Shown: positions 17,772 to 26,834 of the stretch, in pieces
Layout of the letters: each line of letters opens with the position of its first letter
Position numbering within the stretch: the stretch's first letter is position 1
DNA from: Mycobacterium helveticum
GTDB taxonomy: Bacteria > Actinomycetota > Actinomycetes > Mycobacteriales > Mycobacteriaceae
Length of the DNA: 64,000 nt
Assembly (NCBI RefSeq): GCF_007714205.1
Contig: NZ_VMQU01000005.1
Span: 35,049-99,048, forward strand
Reading direction: 5' to 3'
Notes under the pieces: generated by a model
What the model saw: the letters and a program-made list of their open reading frames with translations, nothing else
Database searches by the model: none
What the model was told of the DNA's origin: nothing
Position numbers and translations under genes: made by a program

Positions 17772-18092
17772 ATGAGGATGTTTGTCGCGCTGCTCGGCGC
17801 AGCGGCGGTGATCGGTTTTGCCGCGCCCGCCTATGCCGACCCGCCGGAACCGGACGGGGACGACGCGGGGTTCGTCGCCGCGCTGAACCAGGCCGGCATC
17901 TCCTTCGCGACCCGGGAGGGTGCCGTCGCCGCCGGCAGGGCGGTGTGTTCCTTCCTGGACAACGGCGAGAGCGGCCTGCAAGTGGTGCACGACGTGAAGA
18001 TCCACAACCCCGGGATGGACATGGAGAACGCGTCCAACTTCGCGTTGATCTCGGCGAAGTACTACTGCCCCCATCAGCTGTCCAAGGCCTGA
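17772..18092 (+). CDS. Small secreted DUF732 protein (Rv1810-like)
   Basis: A 106-residue protein. The signal peptide MRMFVALLGAAAVIGFAAPA ends at AYA-DPP. The DUF732 domain has GDDAGFVAALNQAGISFATR, Cys in RAVCSFLDNG and the second Cys in KYYCPHQL. The start resembles that of Rv1810 (MRMLVALL). RBS AAGGGG 4-9 bases upstream. It follows the second PPE unit by 250 bases, with AT-rich sequence before it that may hold a promoter. Function unknown; it is probably a periplasmic or secreted factor acting with the neighbouring PPE/MgtC system. Confidence 0.86.
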   Translation: MRMFVALLGAAAVIGFAAPAYADPPEPDGDDAGFVAALNQAGISFATREGAVAAGRAVCSFLDNGESGLQVVHDVKIHNPGMDMENASNFALISAKYYCPHQLSKA

Positions 18093-18112
18093 CGGACACG
18101 GGCCGCGCCGGC

Positions 18113-18433
18113 ATGGGACGGCTACTGGCGTTGCTCGGCACCGCCGCCGTGATCGGCTGCGCCGCACCCGCATCCGCCGGCCCCGACGACGCGTTCGACG
18201 ACACGGGTTTCCTGGCGACGGTGCGCGACGCGGGTCTGCGCTACGCCAGCCCGGACCAGGCCATCGCCTTCGGCAAGGCGGTGTGCGGCTGGATCGGGAG
18301 CGGCAAGTCCGGCCCCGAGCTCGTCCACAACCTGCAGGACGAAAACCCGGGACTGACCACCGACCACGCCACCCTGTTCGTGGCGATCTCGGCGAAGTAC
18401 TACTGTCCACAACGACTCGCCACGACGCACTAG
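18113..18433 (+). CDS. DUF732 paralogue, possible lipoprotein
   Basis: A 106-residue tandem duplicate of the previous gene, 20 bases downstream. The domain is preserved (FDDTGFLATVRDAGLRYASP, KAVCGWIGSGKSG, AKYYCPQRL). The signal region MGRLLALLGTAAVIGCAAPA contains VIGC, a fair lipobox, where the paralogue has VIGF. It could therefore be lipid-anchored while its sister is released. A normal cleavage after ASA is also possible. The start at ATG 18113 is chosen by alignment to the sister; a longer in-frame opening to 17945 is rejected. Confidence 0.83.
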   Translation: MGRLLALLGTAAVIGCAAPASAGPDDAFDDTGFLATVRDAGLRYASPDQAIAFGKAVCGWIGSGKSGPELVHNLQDENPGLTTDHATLFVAISAKYYCPQRLATTH

Positions 18434-18644
18434 CCCCGACACCGGCGCGTTCCGGAGAGGACGAATAGTCAACGCGCGCAGGTGGATTGCGGCTTGACCA
18501 GACGGCTGCGCACCGGCGACTGGGCGCGGCGCAATCGGTTGTGACCGGGGTCCACCTCCCGTTCACCTGCGCGTGGTTAGCTGCCGCGGTCCAGCACCGC
18601 CCGGGCGGTGCCGGTGTCGTTGCCGAGGGGAGGGATGTTCCGTC

Positions 18645-19346
18645 ATGCAGACACTGAGCGTCGCCGATTTCGCGCTCCGGCTGGCCGTCGGGGTCGGGTG
18701 CGGCGCCCTCATCGGTATGGAGCGGCAGTGGCGGGCGCGCCGGGCCGGGCTGCGCACCAACGCCCTCGTCGCCGCCGGCGCGACCCTGTTCGTGCTCTAC
18801 GGGGCCGCCACCGAGGACACCAGCGCCACCCGGGTCGCGTCCTACGTCGTGTCCGGGATCGGGTTCCTGGGCGGTGGGGTGATCCTGCGCGAGGGAGTCA
18901 ACGTCCGCGGTCTCAACACGGCGGCCACCCTGTGGTGTTCGGCGGCGATAGGCGTGCTGGCCGCGTCGGGACACCTGGCCTTCACGGTGATCGCCACCGG
19001 CGCCGTCATCGCGATCCACCTCTTCGGGCGCCCGCTCGGGCGGCTGATCGACCGCGACGACAACGTCGAAGACGACGAGGGCCTCCAGCCGTACCTGGTC
19101 CAGGTGACCTGCCGACCCAAATCGGAGACGTACGTCCGCGCCCAGGTCGTGCAGCACGCCAGCAGCAACGACATGACGCTGCGCGGCATCCACGCCCGGC
19201 AGACCGGCGACGACGAGATCACGCTGAGCGCGCATCTGCTGATGGACGGCCACACCCCGGCGAAGCTCGAGCGGTTGGTCGCCGAACTGTCCCTGCAACC
19301 GGGGGTCCGCACGGTGCAGTGGTATGCGGGGGAGACGGCCCAGTAG
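18645..19346 (+). CDS. mgtC: MgtC, Mg2+-stress membrane protein
   Basis: A 233-residue protein matching Rv1811 almost throughout. The N-terminal MgtC/SapB membrane domain (~1-135, with VGVGCGALIGMERQWRARRA, GLRTNALVAAG, GIGFLGGGVILREG, LNTAATLWCSAAIG) is followed by a soluble ACT-like domain (~150-233). MgtC is needed for growth at low Mg2+ and in macrophages in mycobacteria; it acts on membrane potential or F-ATPase and is not a transporter itself. Its place at the end of PE/PPE units under an M-box ties them to Mg2+ limitation. The start at ATG 18645 has RBS GAGGGGAGGG. Confidence 0.96.
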   Translation: MQTLSVADFALRLAVGVGCGALIGMERQWRARRAGLRTNALVAAGATLFVLYGAATEDTSATRVASYVVSGIGFLGGGVILREGVNVRGLNTAATLWCSAAIGVLAASGHLAFTVIATGAVIAIHLFGRPLGRLIDRDDNVEDDEGLQPYLVQVTCRPKSETYVRAQVVQHASSNDMTLRGIHARQTGDDEITLSAHLLMDGHTPAKLERLVAELSLQPGVRTVQWYAGETAQ

Positions 19347-19480
19347 CGGCACCGAGGACCCGGCGCGCGACATGAACCGCCCATGCCCGGGGCAACCCGG
19401 ATCTCGGCAGATCTGACGGCGACGCCGAATTGAACCGTTGTCCGAACTCGGCGGGCACAGCAGCGTAATAGTCTGTTCGG

Positions 19481-20422
19481 GTGCATTCCGTTTCGGACTT
19501 TCTGTCCGCACTCCCGCCCCAGATGCGGGATCCTGTTCTGTTTGCTGTTCCATTCTTTTTGCTGCTGTTGACGCTGGAGTGGACCGCGGCCCGCAAGCTG
19601 GAACGCCTCGCGTCGGACGTCGACGGGTCCCGGCCGGAGTCCGGGGCCTATCAGACCCGAGACTCCGTGGCGAGCATCTCGATGGGTCTGGTGTCGGTGG
19701 CCACCACCGCAGGCTGGAAGGCCCTGGCGCTGCTGGGCTATGCCGCGATCTACGCCTACCTGGCACCCTGGCACCTCTCGGCAACCCGCTGGTACACCTG
19801 GGTCGTCGCACTCCTCGGCGTCGACCTGCTGTACTACGGCTACCATCGCATCGCCCACCGGGTACGGCTGATCTGGGCCACGCACCAGGCGCACCACTCC
19901 AGCGAATACTTCAACTTCGCTACCGCGCTGCGCCAGAAGTGGAACAACAGCGGCGAAATCCTGATGTGGATTCCGTTGCCGTTGTTGGGGGTTCCGCCGT
20001 GGATGGTCTTCTTTTCCTTCTCGGTGAGCTTGATCTACCAGTTCTGGATCCACACCGAGCGGATCGACAAACTGCCGCGGCCGTTCGAGTTCGTCTTCAA
20101 CACGCCGTCGCATCACCGCGTGCATCACGGCATGGACAAGCTCTACCTGGACAAGAACTACGGCGGCATCCTGATCATCTGGGACCGGCTGTTCGGCAGC
20201 TTCCAACCGGAGGTGTTCCGCCCCCATTACGGGCTCACCAAGCAGGTCGACACGTTCAACATCTGGAAGCTGCAGACGCGCGAATACGTCGCCATCGCCC
20301 GCGACTGGCGAACGGCCGGCCGCTTCCGCGACCGGCTCGGATACGTGTTCGGTCCGCCGGGCTGGGCGCCGCGCGAAGCGGCCCGGGCCGGGACCGCCGA
20401 CCCGATGGTCACGACACTGTAA
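19481..20422 (+). CDS. erg3: Membrane fatty acid hydroxylase / sterol desaturase family (Erg3-like)
   Basis: A 313-residue membrane di-iron protein, homologue of Rv1814. It has several hydrophobic helices and the three His clusters of the superfamily: [20 protein letters not shown]. The reaction in mycobacteria is not established; C-5 sterol desaturase activity is named by similarity only. The GTG start at 19481 is preceded by TAATAGT (19466-19472) at the distance expected for a leaderless transcript. Rv1812c and Rv1813c, between mgtC and this gene in M. tuberculosis, are absent here. Confidence 0.88.
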   Translation: MHSVSDFLSALPPQMRDPVLFAVPFFLLLLTLEWTAARKLERLASDVDGSRPESGAYQTRDSVASISMGLVSVATTAGWKALALLGYAAIYAYLAPWHLSATRWYTWVVALLGVDLLYYGYHRIAHRVRLIWATHQAHHSSEYFNFATALRQKWNNSGEILMWIPLPLLGVPPWMVFFSFSVSLIYQFWIHTERIDKLPRPFEFVFNTPSHHRVHHGMDKLYLDKNYGGILIIWDRLFGSFQPEVFRPHYGLTKQVDTFNIWKLQTREYVAIARDWRTAGRFRDRLGYVFGPPGWAPREAARAGTADPMVTTL

Positions 20423-20519
20423 CGCCCGCACCGGTCGCCGCGAAGACTCCTGCGTAACGGAAAGTAACGCCTTAGTCTCGATTGGGTCGAGATTTGGCAC
20501 CGGCGGATCGGAGTTCAAG

Positions 20520-21194
20520 GTGCGTCGCCGAGCATTGCGTGTATTCGCCACCCCGGTCATGGTCGCGGCCTTCGTGCCCACATTGCCGTCCGCGGCGGCC
20601 CGCGCGCAGGCCACCGTGGTGTACCCGGGCATGGAGATCCTGCAGGACAACCGGCTGTGCACGCTGGGCTACGTCGACCCGACGATGCGCGTCGCGTACA
20701 CGGCCGGGCATTGCCGGGGCGGGGGAGCCGTCTACGACAAGAGCGGCAACGCGATCGGCCGGATGGCCACTTTCCGGGACAACACGCCCAGTGGCACCAC
20801 GGTCGCCACCGACCAGATCATCAACGACTACGAGGCGATCGTGCTGGACGACGGCGTCACGCCGAGCACCGTGCTGCCGGGCGGGCGCCTGTTGCAGTCG
20901 AATCCGGCCGTCACGGTGCAGGCGGGCCAACCGGTGTGCCACTTCGGGGTGGCCACCGGGGAGACCTGCGGGACCGTCGAGAGCGTCAACAACGGGTGGT
21001 TCACCATGTCGCACGGGGTGCAGAGCCAGAAGGGCGATTCGGGCGGGCCGGTGTACCTGGCGCCCGACGGCGGACCCGGGCAGATCGTCGGGATCTTCAA
21101 CAGCATGTGGGGGGATTTCCCCGCCGCGGTGTCGTGGCGGGCCGCCTCGGACCAGGTGCGCCAGGACCTGGGCGCGACCACGAACCCCGGCTGA
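20520..21194 (+). CDS. Secreted trypsin-like serine protease (Rv1815-like)
   Basis: A 224-residue exported protein. The signal sequence [20 protein letters not shown] is followed by a chymotrypsin-fold domain with the triad His64 (TAGHC), Asp103 (INDYEAIVL) and Ser174 (KGDSGGPVY). Two cysteine pairs are likely (Cys47/Cys65 and two later ones). The start is GTG at 20520. Rv1815 in M. tuberculosis is annotated only as conserved; the intact triad here argues for an active secreted protease. It lies ~100 bases after erg3 and tail-to-tail with the nitroreductase gene. Confidence 0.86.
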   Translation: MRRRALRVFATPVMVAAFVPTLPSAAARAQATVVYPGMEILQDNRLCTLGYVDPTMRVAYTAGHCRGGGAVYDKSGNAIGRMATFRDNTPSGTTVATDQIINDYEAIVLDDGVTPSTVLPGGRLLQSNPAVTVQAGQPVCHFGVATGETCGTVESVNNGWFTMSHGVQSQKGDSGGPVYLAPDGGPGQIVGIFNSMWGDFPAAVSWRAASDQVRQDLGATTNPG

Positions 21195-21656
21195 TCAGCG
21201 CGGAGTGCCCGGTTCCGGGGCCAGCACGAAGACCGGGATCGACGGCGCGGCGGCGCGCAACTGCTCGTCACCGGAGTCCGGCGTCAGCCGCCCGGGGACG
21301 AACCCCCTGACCTGCCAGTACCACCTGGCCAGGTAGCTCCGCAGGACGTCGGGCTTGGCCGCGTCGTCCAACTCGCGCGCAAGGGCGCGCTCCCGGTGCC
21401 AGCGCGGGCCCACCTCGACGACGCCCGCGGCCCGGATGTTGCGCGCCCACTGCGTGTTTCCACGCGGTGAGACGAGATAATCCACGCCGTCGACGGTCAA
21501 AAGATTGACCACCACCGACCGTGGCCGTCCGGTCTTGCGGCCCCGGATCCGCAGCGCGCGGGTCCCGGCGATGCTGATCCCCATCTCGGCCAGCCAGCGG
21601 ATCGCAGCGTTGGCGGCGCGGGCGGCCCGGTTCGGCTGCTGGTATTGCGTGACCAT
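21195..21656 (-). CDS. Deazaflavin (F420)-dependent nitroreductase family protein
   Basis: A 153-residue DUF385/Ddn-type split-barrel protein: TRALRIRGRKTGRPRSVVVN, then VDGVDYLVSPRGNTQWARNI, the F420-phosphate-binding pattern of the family. Members use F420H2 to reduce quinones, nitro compounds or related substrates. The start MVTQYQQPNRA at 21656 is preceded by GAAAGGACC; longer frames upstream lack an RBS. It is divergent from the TetR gene, which may control it. M. tuberculosis has no gene here between Rv1815 and Rv1816. Confidence 0.85.
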   Translation of the reverse strand: MVTQYQQPNRAARAANAAIRWLAEMGISIAGTRALRIRGRKTGRPRSVVVNLLTVDGVDYLVSPRGNTQWARNIRAAGVVEVGPRWHRERALARELDDAAKPDVLRSYLARWYWQVRGFVPGRLTPDSGDEQLRAAAPSIPVFVLAPEPGTPR

Positions 21657-21780
21657 GGTGGGTCCTTTCGGCCGGGGTGCCCGGCATTCCCTTGAGAGCA
21701 CCGCTCTCGGTGTTCGACACGCTGCCACATCCAACGTCGAGAATCAAGAGCGGTGATCTCGGTTGTGCGAGACTGGTCGC

Positions 21781-22464
21781 GTGGGCAAACGCCAGGAGTC
21801 GCGGGAACAGATCGAGGCGCGGATCGTCGAGCTGGGACGCCGCCACCTGGTGGACCGCGGCGCGGCCGGCCTGTCGCTGCGCGCGATAGCGCGCGACCTG
21901 GGCATGGTGTCGTCGGCGGTATACCGCTACGTGTCCAGCCGCGACGAGCTGCTGACGTTGCTGCTGGTCGACGCCTACTCCGACCTGGCCGACACCGTGG
22001 ACCGGGCCCGCGAGACGGGCGGCGAGCTCTGGAGCGACGACGTCGTCACGATCGCGCGGGCCGTGCGGGGCTGGGCGATCACCCACCCGTCCCGCTGGGC
22101 CCTGCTGTACGGCAGCCCGGTCCCCGGGTATCACGCCCCGGCGCAGCGTACGGCTGCGGCCGGCACCAGGGTCGCCGGTGCGTTCCTCGACGCCGTGTCC
22201 GCCGGCATCGCGACCGGGGACATCCGCCTGACCAATGATGTTGCCTCACAACCGACGTCGGCCGACTTCCAGCGGCTCCGCCAGGAATTCGGCTTTCCCG
22301 GCGACGATCGCGTTGTCACCAAATGCTTTTTGCTGTGGGCGGGGGTGCTGGGCGCGATCAGTCTGGAGGTGTTCGGCCAGTACGGCACCGACACCCTGAC
22401 CGAACCCGAGGCGGTTTTCGACGCTCAGCTTCAGTTGCTTGTCGACGTGCTGGGCCGGCCCTGA
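21781..22464 (+). CDS. TetR/AcrR family transcriptional regulator (Rv1816-like)
   Basis: A 227-residue regulator. The N-terminal HTH (~5-55) reads GLSLRAIARDLGMVSSAVYR, then YVSSRDELLTLLLVDAYSDL; the C-terminal domain binds an unknown ligand. It matches Rv1816 along its length. The GTG start at 21781 was chosen; a TTG at 21763 would add six residues (MCETGR) that are also read in the M. tuberculosis annotation. The divergent nitroreductase gene lies 124 bases away, so the shared intergenic region is a likely operator. Confidence 0.92.
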   Translation: MGKRQESREQIEARIVELGRRHLVDRGAAGLSLRAIARDLGMVSSAVYRYVSSRDELLTLLLVDAYSDLADTVDRARETGGELWSDDVVTIARAVRGWAITHPSRWALLYGSPVPGYHAPAQRTAAAGTRVAGAFLDAVSAGIATGDIRLTNDVASQPTSADFQRLRQEFGFPGDDRVVTKCFLLWAGVLGAISLEVFGQYGTDTLTEPEAVFDAQLQLLVDVLGRP

Positions 22465-22600
22465 CCGGCGGCCATCGCGCCCGTCACCGCAGCTGAATTA
22501 GAACGTGTTCATCCGGCACCGGAGGACTCGACTAGGCGGGCCGCGGCAAATGCCCCGCGCCCTTTCTGGCGGTCGGCACGCTGGGCTATCCTGCGAGACG

Positions 22601-23101
22601 ATGACCCCCTCCGTTTCAGCGCCCACGCAGATCGCCTGGGTCACCTCGGACCTGGACGCCACCGAAACGGCCCTTACCGGCCTGTTGGGCGCCCGGAAAT
22701 GGATCCGGATTCCGGACGTACACTTTGCCCCGGACAGCTGCAGCTACCTCGGCGCGCCGGCAGATTTCGTCGCCAGCATTTCCCTGAGCTATCTCGGGGA
22801 CATGCAGCTGGAGTTGATTTCACCGGTCCGCGGCCCGAACATCTATAGTGACTTTTTGCGCGACTCCGGACCGGGACTGCACCACATCTGCACGGAGGCC
22901 GACAGCCCCGAGCAGTTCGACACGGCCCTGGCGCGGGCCGCCGACCGCGGCGCCGCCGTCGTGCAACAGGGCGTGATGCCCGGCGGCATTCGGTTCGCCT
23001 ATCTGTCGGCACCCCGGGCGGGCGTGCCGTTTTTGGAGATCGCCTACATCTCACCCGAGATGCGGGCGTTCTACGACTACATCAAAGAGCAGCAGCGCTG
23101 A
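22601..23101 (+). CDS. VOC (glyoxalase/epimerase-like) family protein
   Basis: A 166-residue protein with two beta-alpha-beta-beta-beta repeats: TQIAWVTSDLDATETALTGL / GDMQLELISPV, then GPGLHHICTEAD / GVPFLEIAYIS. Putative metal ligands are Glu in LELIS, His in LHHI and Glu in FLEIAY; the first ligand position holds Gln. The pattern is nearest to methylmalonyl-CoA epimerase or dioxygenase-like VOC proteins; the substrate is unknown. TATCCT at 22587-22592 suggests a leaderless start at ATG 22601. It leads through the MIRU into the FAD dehydrogenase gene, so they form one transcript. It has no counterpart next to Rv1817. Confidence 0.87.
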   Translation: MTPSVSAPTQIAWVTSDLDATETALTGLLGARKWIRIPDVHFAPDSCSYLGAPADFVASISLSYLGDMQLELISPVRGPNIYSDFLRDSGPGLHHICTEADSPEQFDTALARAADRGAAVVQQGVMPGGIRFAYLSAPRAGVPFLEIAYISPEMRAFYDYIKEQQR

Positions 23102-23318
23102 GCCGCGCCGGCGACGATGCAGAGCGCAGCGATGAGGAGGAGCGGCGCCAATGAGCAGCGCCGGCGACGATGCAGAGCGCAGCGATGAGGAGGAGCGGCG
23201 CCAATGAGCAGCGCCGGCGACGATGCAGAGCGCAGCGATGAGGAGGAGCGGCGCCAATGAGCAGCGCCGGCGACGATGCAGAGCGCAGCGATGAGGAGGA
23301 GTGGCGCCAATGAGCAGC
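23098..23318 (+). repeat. MIRU: four tandem copies of a 53-bp interspersed repeat
   Basis: Copies begin at 23107, 23160, 23213 and 23266 (GCCGGCGACGATGCAGAGCG onward), identical but for the last, which has TGG for CGG. Each carries an RBS (GAGGAGGAG) and ATG. Copies starting at ATG 23151, 23204 and 23257 encode the 18-residue peptide MSSAGDDAERSDEEERRQ (Trp for the second Arg in the last copy). Each TGA overlaps the next ATG (ATGA), the last overlapping the FAD gene start. This is the classic mycobacterial interspersed repetitive unit, linking two genes of an operon. The first copy begins at the VOC stop codon. Confidence 0.95.
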
Positions 23319-24809
23319 AAGACACCGGCAACGATCAGCGCGGACGACGTGACGTCGTGGTCGGATGACGTCGACGTCATCGTGATCGGATTCGGCATCG
23401 GGGGCGGTTGCGCCGCGGTCAGCGCGGCGGCCGCCGGCGCGCGGGTGCTGGTGCTCGAGCGCGCCGCCGCGGCGGGCGGCACCACTTCCCTTGCCGGAGG
23501 GCACTTTTACCTCGGCGGGGGAACAGCGGTGCAGCAGGCCACCGGTCATGCCGATTCGCCCGAGGAAATGTACAAGTACCTCGTCGCGGTGTCACGCGAA
23601 CCCGAACTCGACAAGATCCGCGCCTACTGCGACGGGAGCGTCGAGCACTTCAACTGGCTGGAGGACCTGGGTTTCCAGTTCGAGCGAAGCTACTACCCGG
23701 GCAAGGTCGTGGTCCCGCCGGGCACCGAGGGCCTGAGCTACACGGGCAACGAAAAGGTGTGGCCCTTCTGCGAACAGGCCATGCCGGCACCGCGCGGGCA
23801 TTCCGTGCCGGTGCCCGGCGAGTTGGGCGGTGCGTCCATGGTGGTGGACCTGCTGGTCAAGCGTGCCGACGCGTTGGGAGTGCGGGTCCAGTACGAGACC
23901 GGGGCCACCAACCTGGTCGTGGACGACGGGGCGGTGGTCGGCGTCGCCTGGAAGCATTTCACCGAAACGGGCGCCGTCAAGGCCAAAGCGGTCGTCATCG
24001 CGGCGGGGGGTTTCGCGATGAACCCGGACATGGTGGCCGAGCACACGCCCGCCCTGGGCCAGCCGCGCCGCACCAAACACCACGGGCTCGTGGCGCCCTA
24101 CATCCTGGGCAACCCCAACGACGACGGGCTGGGCATCCGACTGGGTGTCTCGGCGGGCGGGGCCACCAAATACATGGACGAGCTGTTCATCACCGCGGCG
24201 GCCTATCCGCCGGAAGTCCTGCTGACCGGCCTGATCGTCAACAAGGAGGGCAAGCGGTTCGTCGCCGAGGACTCCTACCACTCGCGCACCTCGGCGTTCG
24301 TGCTGGAACAGCCGGACCACACCGCATACCTGATCGTCGACGAAGGGCACACCGAGATGCCCGAGATGCCGCTTATCCGGTTCCTCGACGGCTACGAGAC
24401 GATCGCCGAGTTGGAGACCGCGCTGGGCATCCCCGCCGGCAACGTCGCGACCACGCTGGACCGCTACAACAAGTTCGCGGCCGCCGGCGAGGACCCCGAT
24501 TTCCATAAGCAGCCGGAATACGTTGCGCCACAAGACAACGGCCCGTGGGCGGTGTTCGACTTGTCGCTGGGCCGGGCGATGTACTCGGGGTTCACCGTGG
24601 GCGGCCTGGCGGTGACCGTCGACGGGGAGGTGCGACGCGGCGACGGCACGGTGATTCCGGGGCTGTACGCGGTCGGGGCGTGCGCGTCCAACATCGCGCA
24701 GGACGGCAAGGGCTATGCCAGCGGCACGCAGCTGGGTGAGGGTTCGTTCTTCGGGCGCCGCGCCGGAGCGCACGCGGCCCACGGGGCGCTGGGCGCGCAG
24801 GAGCGTTGA
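23310..24809 (+). CDS. FAD-dependent dehydrogenase, fumarate reductase / ketosteroid dehydrogenase family (Rv1817-like)
   Basis: A 499-residue flavoprotein. The N-terminal FAD-binding Rossmann motif is VDVIVIGFGIGGGCAAVSAA with ERAAAAGGTTSLAGG. The C-terminal FAD-site motif is GLYAVGACASNIAQDGKGYASG. The fold is that of fumarate reductase flavoproteins and 3-ketosteroid delta1-dehydrogenases; the substrate is unknown. The ATG at 23310 overlaps the last MIRU mini-ORF, so its translation is probably coupled to the repeats. It converges with bacA; Rv1818c (PE_PGRS33) is missing between them. Confidence 0.9.
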   Translation: MSSKTPATISADDVTSWSDDVDVIVIGFGIGGGCAAVSAAAAGARVLVLERAAAAGGTTSLAGGHFYLGGGTAVQQATGHADSPEEMYKYLVAVSREPELDKIRAYCDGSVEHFNWLEDLGFQFERSYYPGKVVVPPGTEGLSYTGNEKVWPFCEQAMPAPRGHSVPVPGELGGASMVVDLLVKRADALGVRVQYETGATNLVVDDGAVVGVAWKHFTETGAVKAKAVVIAAGGFAMNPDMVAEHTPALGQPRRTKHHGLVAPYILGNPNDDGLGIRLGVSAGGATKYMDELFITAAAYPPEVLLTGLIVNKEGKRFVAEDSYHSRTSAFVLEQPDHTAYLIVDEGHTEMPEMPLIRFLDGYETIAELETALGIPAGNVATTLDRYNKFAAAGEDPDFHKQPEYVAPQDNGPWAVFDLSLGRAMYSGFTVGGLAVTVDGEVRRGDGTVIPGLYAVGACASNIAQDGKGYASGTQLGEGSFFGRRAGAHAAHGALGAQER

Positions 24810-24867
24810 AACCCCGCGCCGAGACTGTGATTCTGCAGAGCAAATACAAGCAGAGGTCTGCAGCCGG

Positions 24868-26787
24868 CTAGACCTGCGCGGGCTCCTTCTCCACCGGGCC
24901 CAACCGCCAGTCACCGCCGCCGAGCAGGTGCAGCTTTCTTTCGTGGTGCTGTTCGACGGCGGGCCGATGACTGACGCTGACCAGCACGCAGTCCGGCAAC
25001 TCGGCGCGCACCAGCTGATACAACGCAAACTCCAGCCCCTCGTCGAGCGCCGAGGTCGCCTCGTCGAGGAAGACCGCCTTGGGCTTGGTCAGCAGGATGC
25101 GGGCAAAAGCGACGCGCTGCTGTTCGCCGGGGGAGAGCACCTTGGCCCAGTCCTGCTCCTCGTCGAGCCGGGCGATCAGTGGGCTCAGCGCGACTTTGCC
25201 CAGCACGTCGCGCAACTCGGCGTCGGAGACCTCCTCGGGCGAGTTCGGATAGCACACCACGCTGCGCAGGTCGCCCAGCGGCACATACGGCAACTGGGAC
25301 AAGAACATCGTCGCGTTGGCCCCCTCAGGGCGGCACAGCGTCCCGGACGCGTACGGCCACAACTCGGCCAGGCTGCGCAGCAGCGTGGTCTTGCCGGACC
25401 CCGAGCGCCCGGTGATCACCAGCGACTCGCCCTGGTCCAGCTGCACGTCGAGCGGGTCGATCAGCTGGTCTCCGGCCGGGGTGCGCACTTCCAGGCCGCG
25501 GAGTTCGACCGCCGACTGCTCACTGTCTTTGACCAGGATCGTCGGCAGGGCCCGGCCCTGCGTGTTGGCGTCGACCAGCCCGTGCAATCGGATGATCGCG
25601 GCCCGGAAGGCCGCGAACGCGTCGTAGTTGTTGCGGAAGAACGACAACGAGTCCTGGATGTTGCCGAAGGCCGTCGCGCTCTGCCCGACATCTCCGAAGT
25701 CGATGCGGCCCGCGAACAGCCGCGGCGCCTGAATCACCCATGGCAGCGGCACGATCGCCTGCGACATCGAGAAGTTCCATCCGTTGAAGATGATGGTGCG
25801 GCGAACGAACCTGCGGTAGTTGTCGATGATCGGGGTGAAGCGCCGCCACAGTTGCACCCGCTCGATCCGCTCACCACGGTAGAAGCCCACCGCCTCGGCG
25901 GCGTCGCGCAACCGCACCAGACCGTAACGGAAGGCGGCGTTGAGTTTCTCGTTGTTGAAGCTGAGCCAGATCAGCGGATGACCCAGCCAGATCGCGACGA
26001 CCGTCGCGATCAGCACGTAGACCAGGACGACCCAGAACATCGCGCGCGGGACGGTCACGCCCAGCACGTCGAGGTCTCCGGACAGATTCCACAGGATCGC
26101 GGCGAACGAGATCACCGAGGCCACCGCGTTGACGGCCCCGAACAACAACGTGCTTCCGGTCCCGTTGGACGGGACGTTCGGTGTGCCGCCGGCATTGGTG
26201 GTGAAGATGTCGACGTCCTGCTGGATGCGCTGGTCGGGGTTGTCGATGGTGTTGTCGATGAACAGGTCCCGGTAGTAGGCCTTGCCGGCGAGCCAGTCGT
26301 CGGTGAGGTGGGCGGTCAACCACACCCGCCAGGCGATGATGAAACGCTGCGTCAGATAGATGTCGGTCATGATGCGGATGACGTACAGCGACGCCAGCAC
26401 GCTGAAGATCACCAGCGACATCCAGAAACCGTGCACCCCGGACTGCCGGACCCTGTCGTTGCCGGCCGCCAAGCCCTGAACCGCGATCTGCACGGACGTG
26501 TAGAGGTCGTTGCCCTGGTAGCTGAGCAGCACCATGATCCGCACGGACAGCACCACCGACAGCAACAGCACGCCGAGCATCGCCCAGACCCGAACGCTGC
26601 GCGCTCCGACGAAGTAGCCGCGGGTGATCCGCCAGAACTGCCGGCCCCAGGGCGTGAAGTACCTGAACGCGACCAGCACGAGCAGCACGCAGACGGCGCT
26701 GATCACCCAGGCCTCGGCGACCCAGTGCAACGACTCCACGGGTGCCGTCGACCAATTGATCGACGGCTTAAACGGTTTCGCGCCCAA
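24868..26787 (-). CDS. bacA: BacA-like ABC transporter (vitamin B12 / peptide importer)
   Basis: A 639-residue half-transporter, same length as Rv1819c. The SbmA/BacA-type membrane domain (~20-400, six helices; [29 protein letters not shown]) is fused to an ATPase with Walker [10 protein letters not shown] (Lys466), signature LSPGEQQR and Walker [12 protein letters not shown]. The M. tuberculosis protein imports cobalamin, bleomycin and other hydrophilic molecules. The start is a TTG at 26787 with RBS AAAGGAGA, chosen by alignment. It is divergent from ilvG with only 47 bases between them. Confidence 0.95.
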   Translation of the reverse strand: MGAKPFKPSINWSTAPVESLHWVAEAWVISAVCVLLVLVAFRYFTPWGRQFWRITRGYFVGARSVRVWAMLGVLLLSVVLSVRIMVLLSYQGNDLYTSVQIAVQGLAAGNDRVRQSGVHGFWMSLVIFSVLASLYVIRIMTDIYLTQRFIIAWRVWLTAHLTDDWLAGKAYYRDLFIDNTIDNPDQRIQQDVDIFTTNAGGTPNVPSNGTGSTLLFGAVNAVASVISFAAILWNLSGDLDVLGVTVPRAMFWVVLVYVLIATVVAIWLGHPLIWLSFNNEKLNAAFRYGLVRLRDAAEAVGFYRGERIERVQLWRRFTPIIDNYRRFVRRTIIFNGWNFSMSQAIVPLPWVIQAPRLFAGRIDFGDVGQSATAFGNIQDSLSFFRNNYDAFAAFRAAIIRLHGLVDANTQGRALPTILVKDSEQSAVELRGLEVRTPAGDQLIDPLDVQLDQGESLVITGRSGSGKTTLLRSLAELWPYASGTLCRPEGANATMFLSQLPYVPLGDLRSVVCYPNSPEEVSDAELRDVLGKVALSPLIARLDEEQDWAKVLSPGEQQRVAFARILLTKPKAVFLDEATSALDEGLEFALYQLVRAELPDCVLVSVSHRPAVEQHHERKLHLLGGGDWRLGPVEKEPAQV

Positions 26788-26834
26788 GCTCGGAGTCTCC
26801 TTTGTATCCGGAAGGCGGCGGATAGGCTGCGGTG

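Noticed and set aside
23107..23318. Four regular repeats considered as a CRISPR array
   Set aside because: The units are directly adjacent without unique spacers and match the known MIRU layout of RBS, mini-ORF and ATGA overlap.
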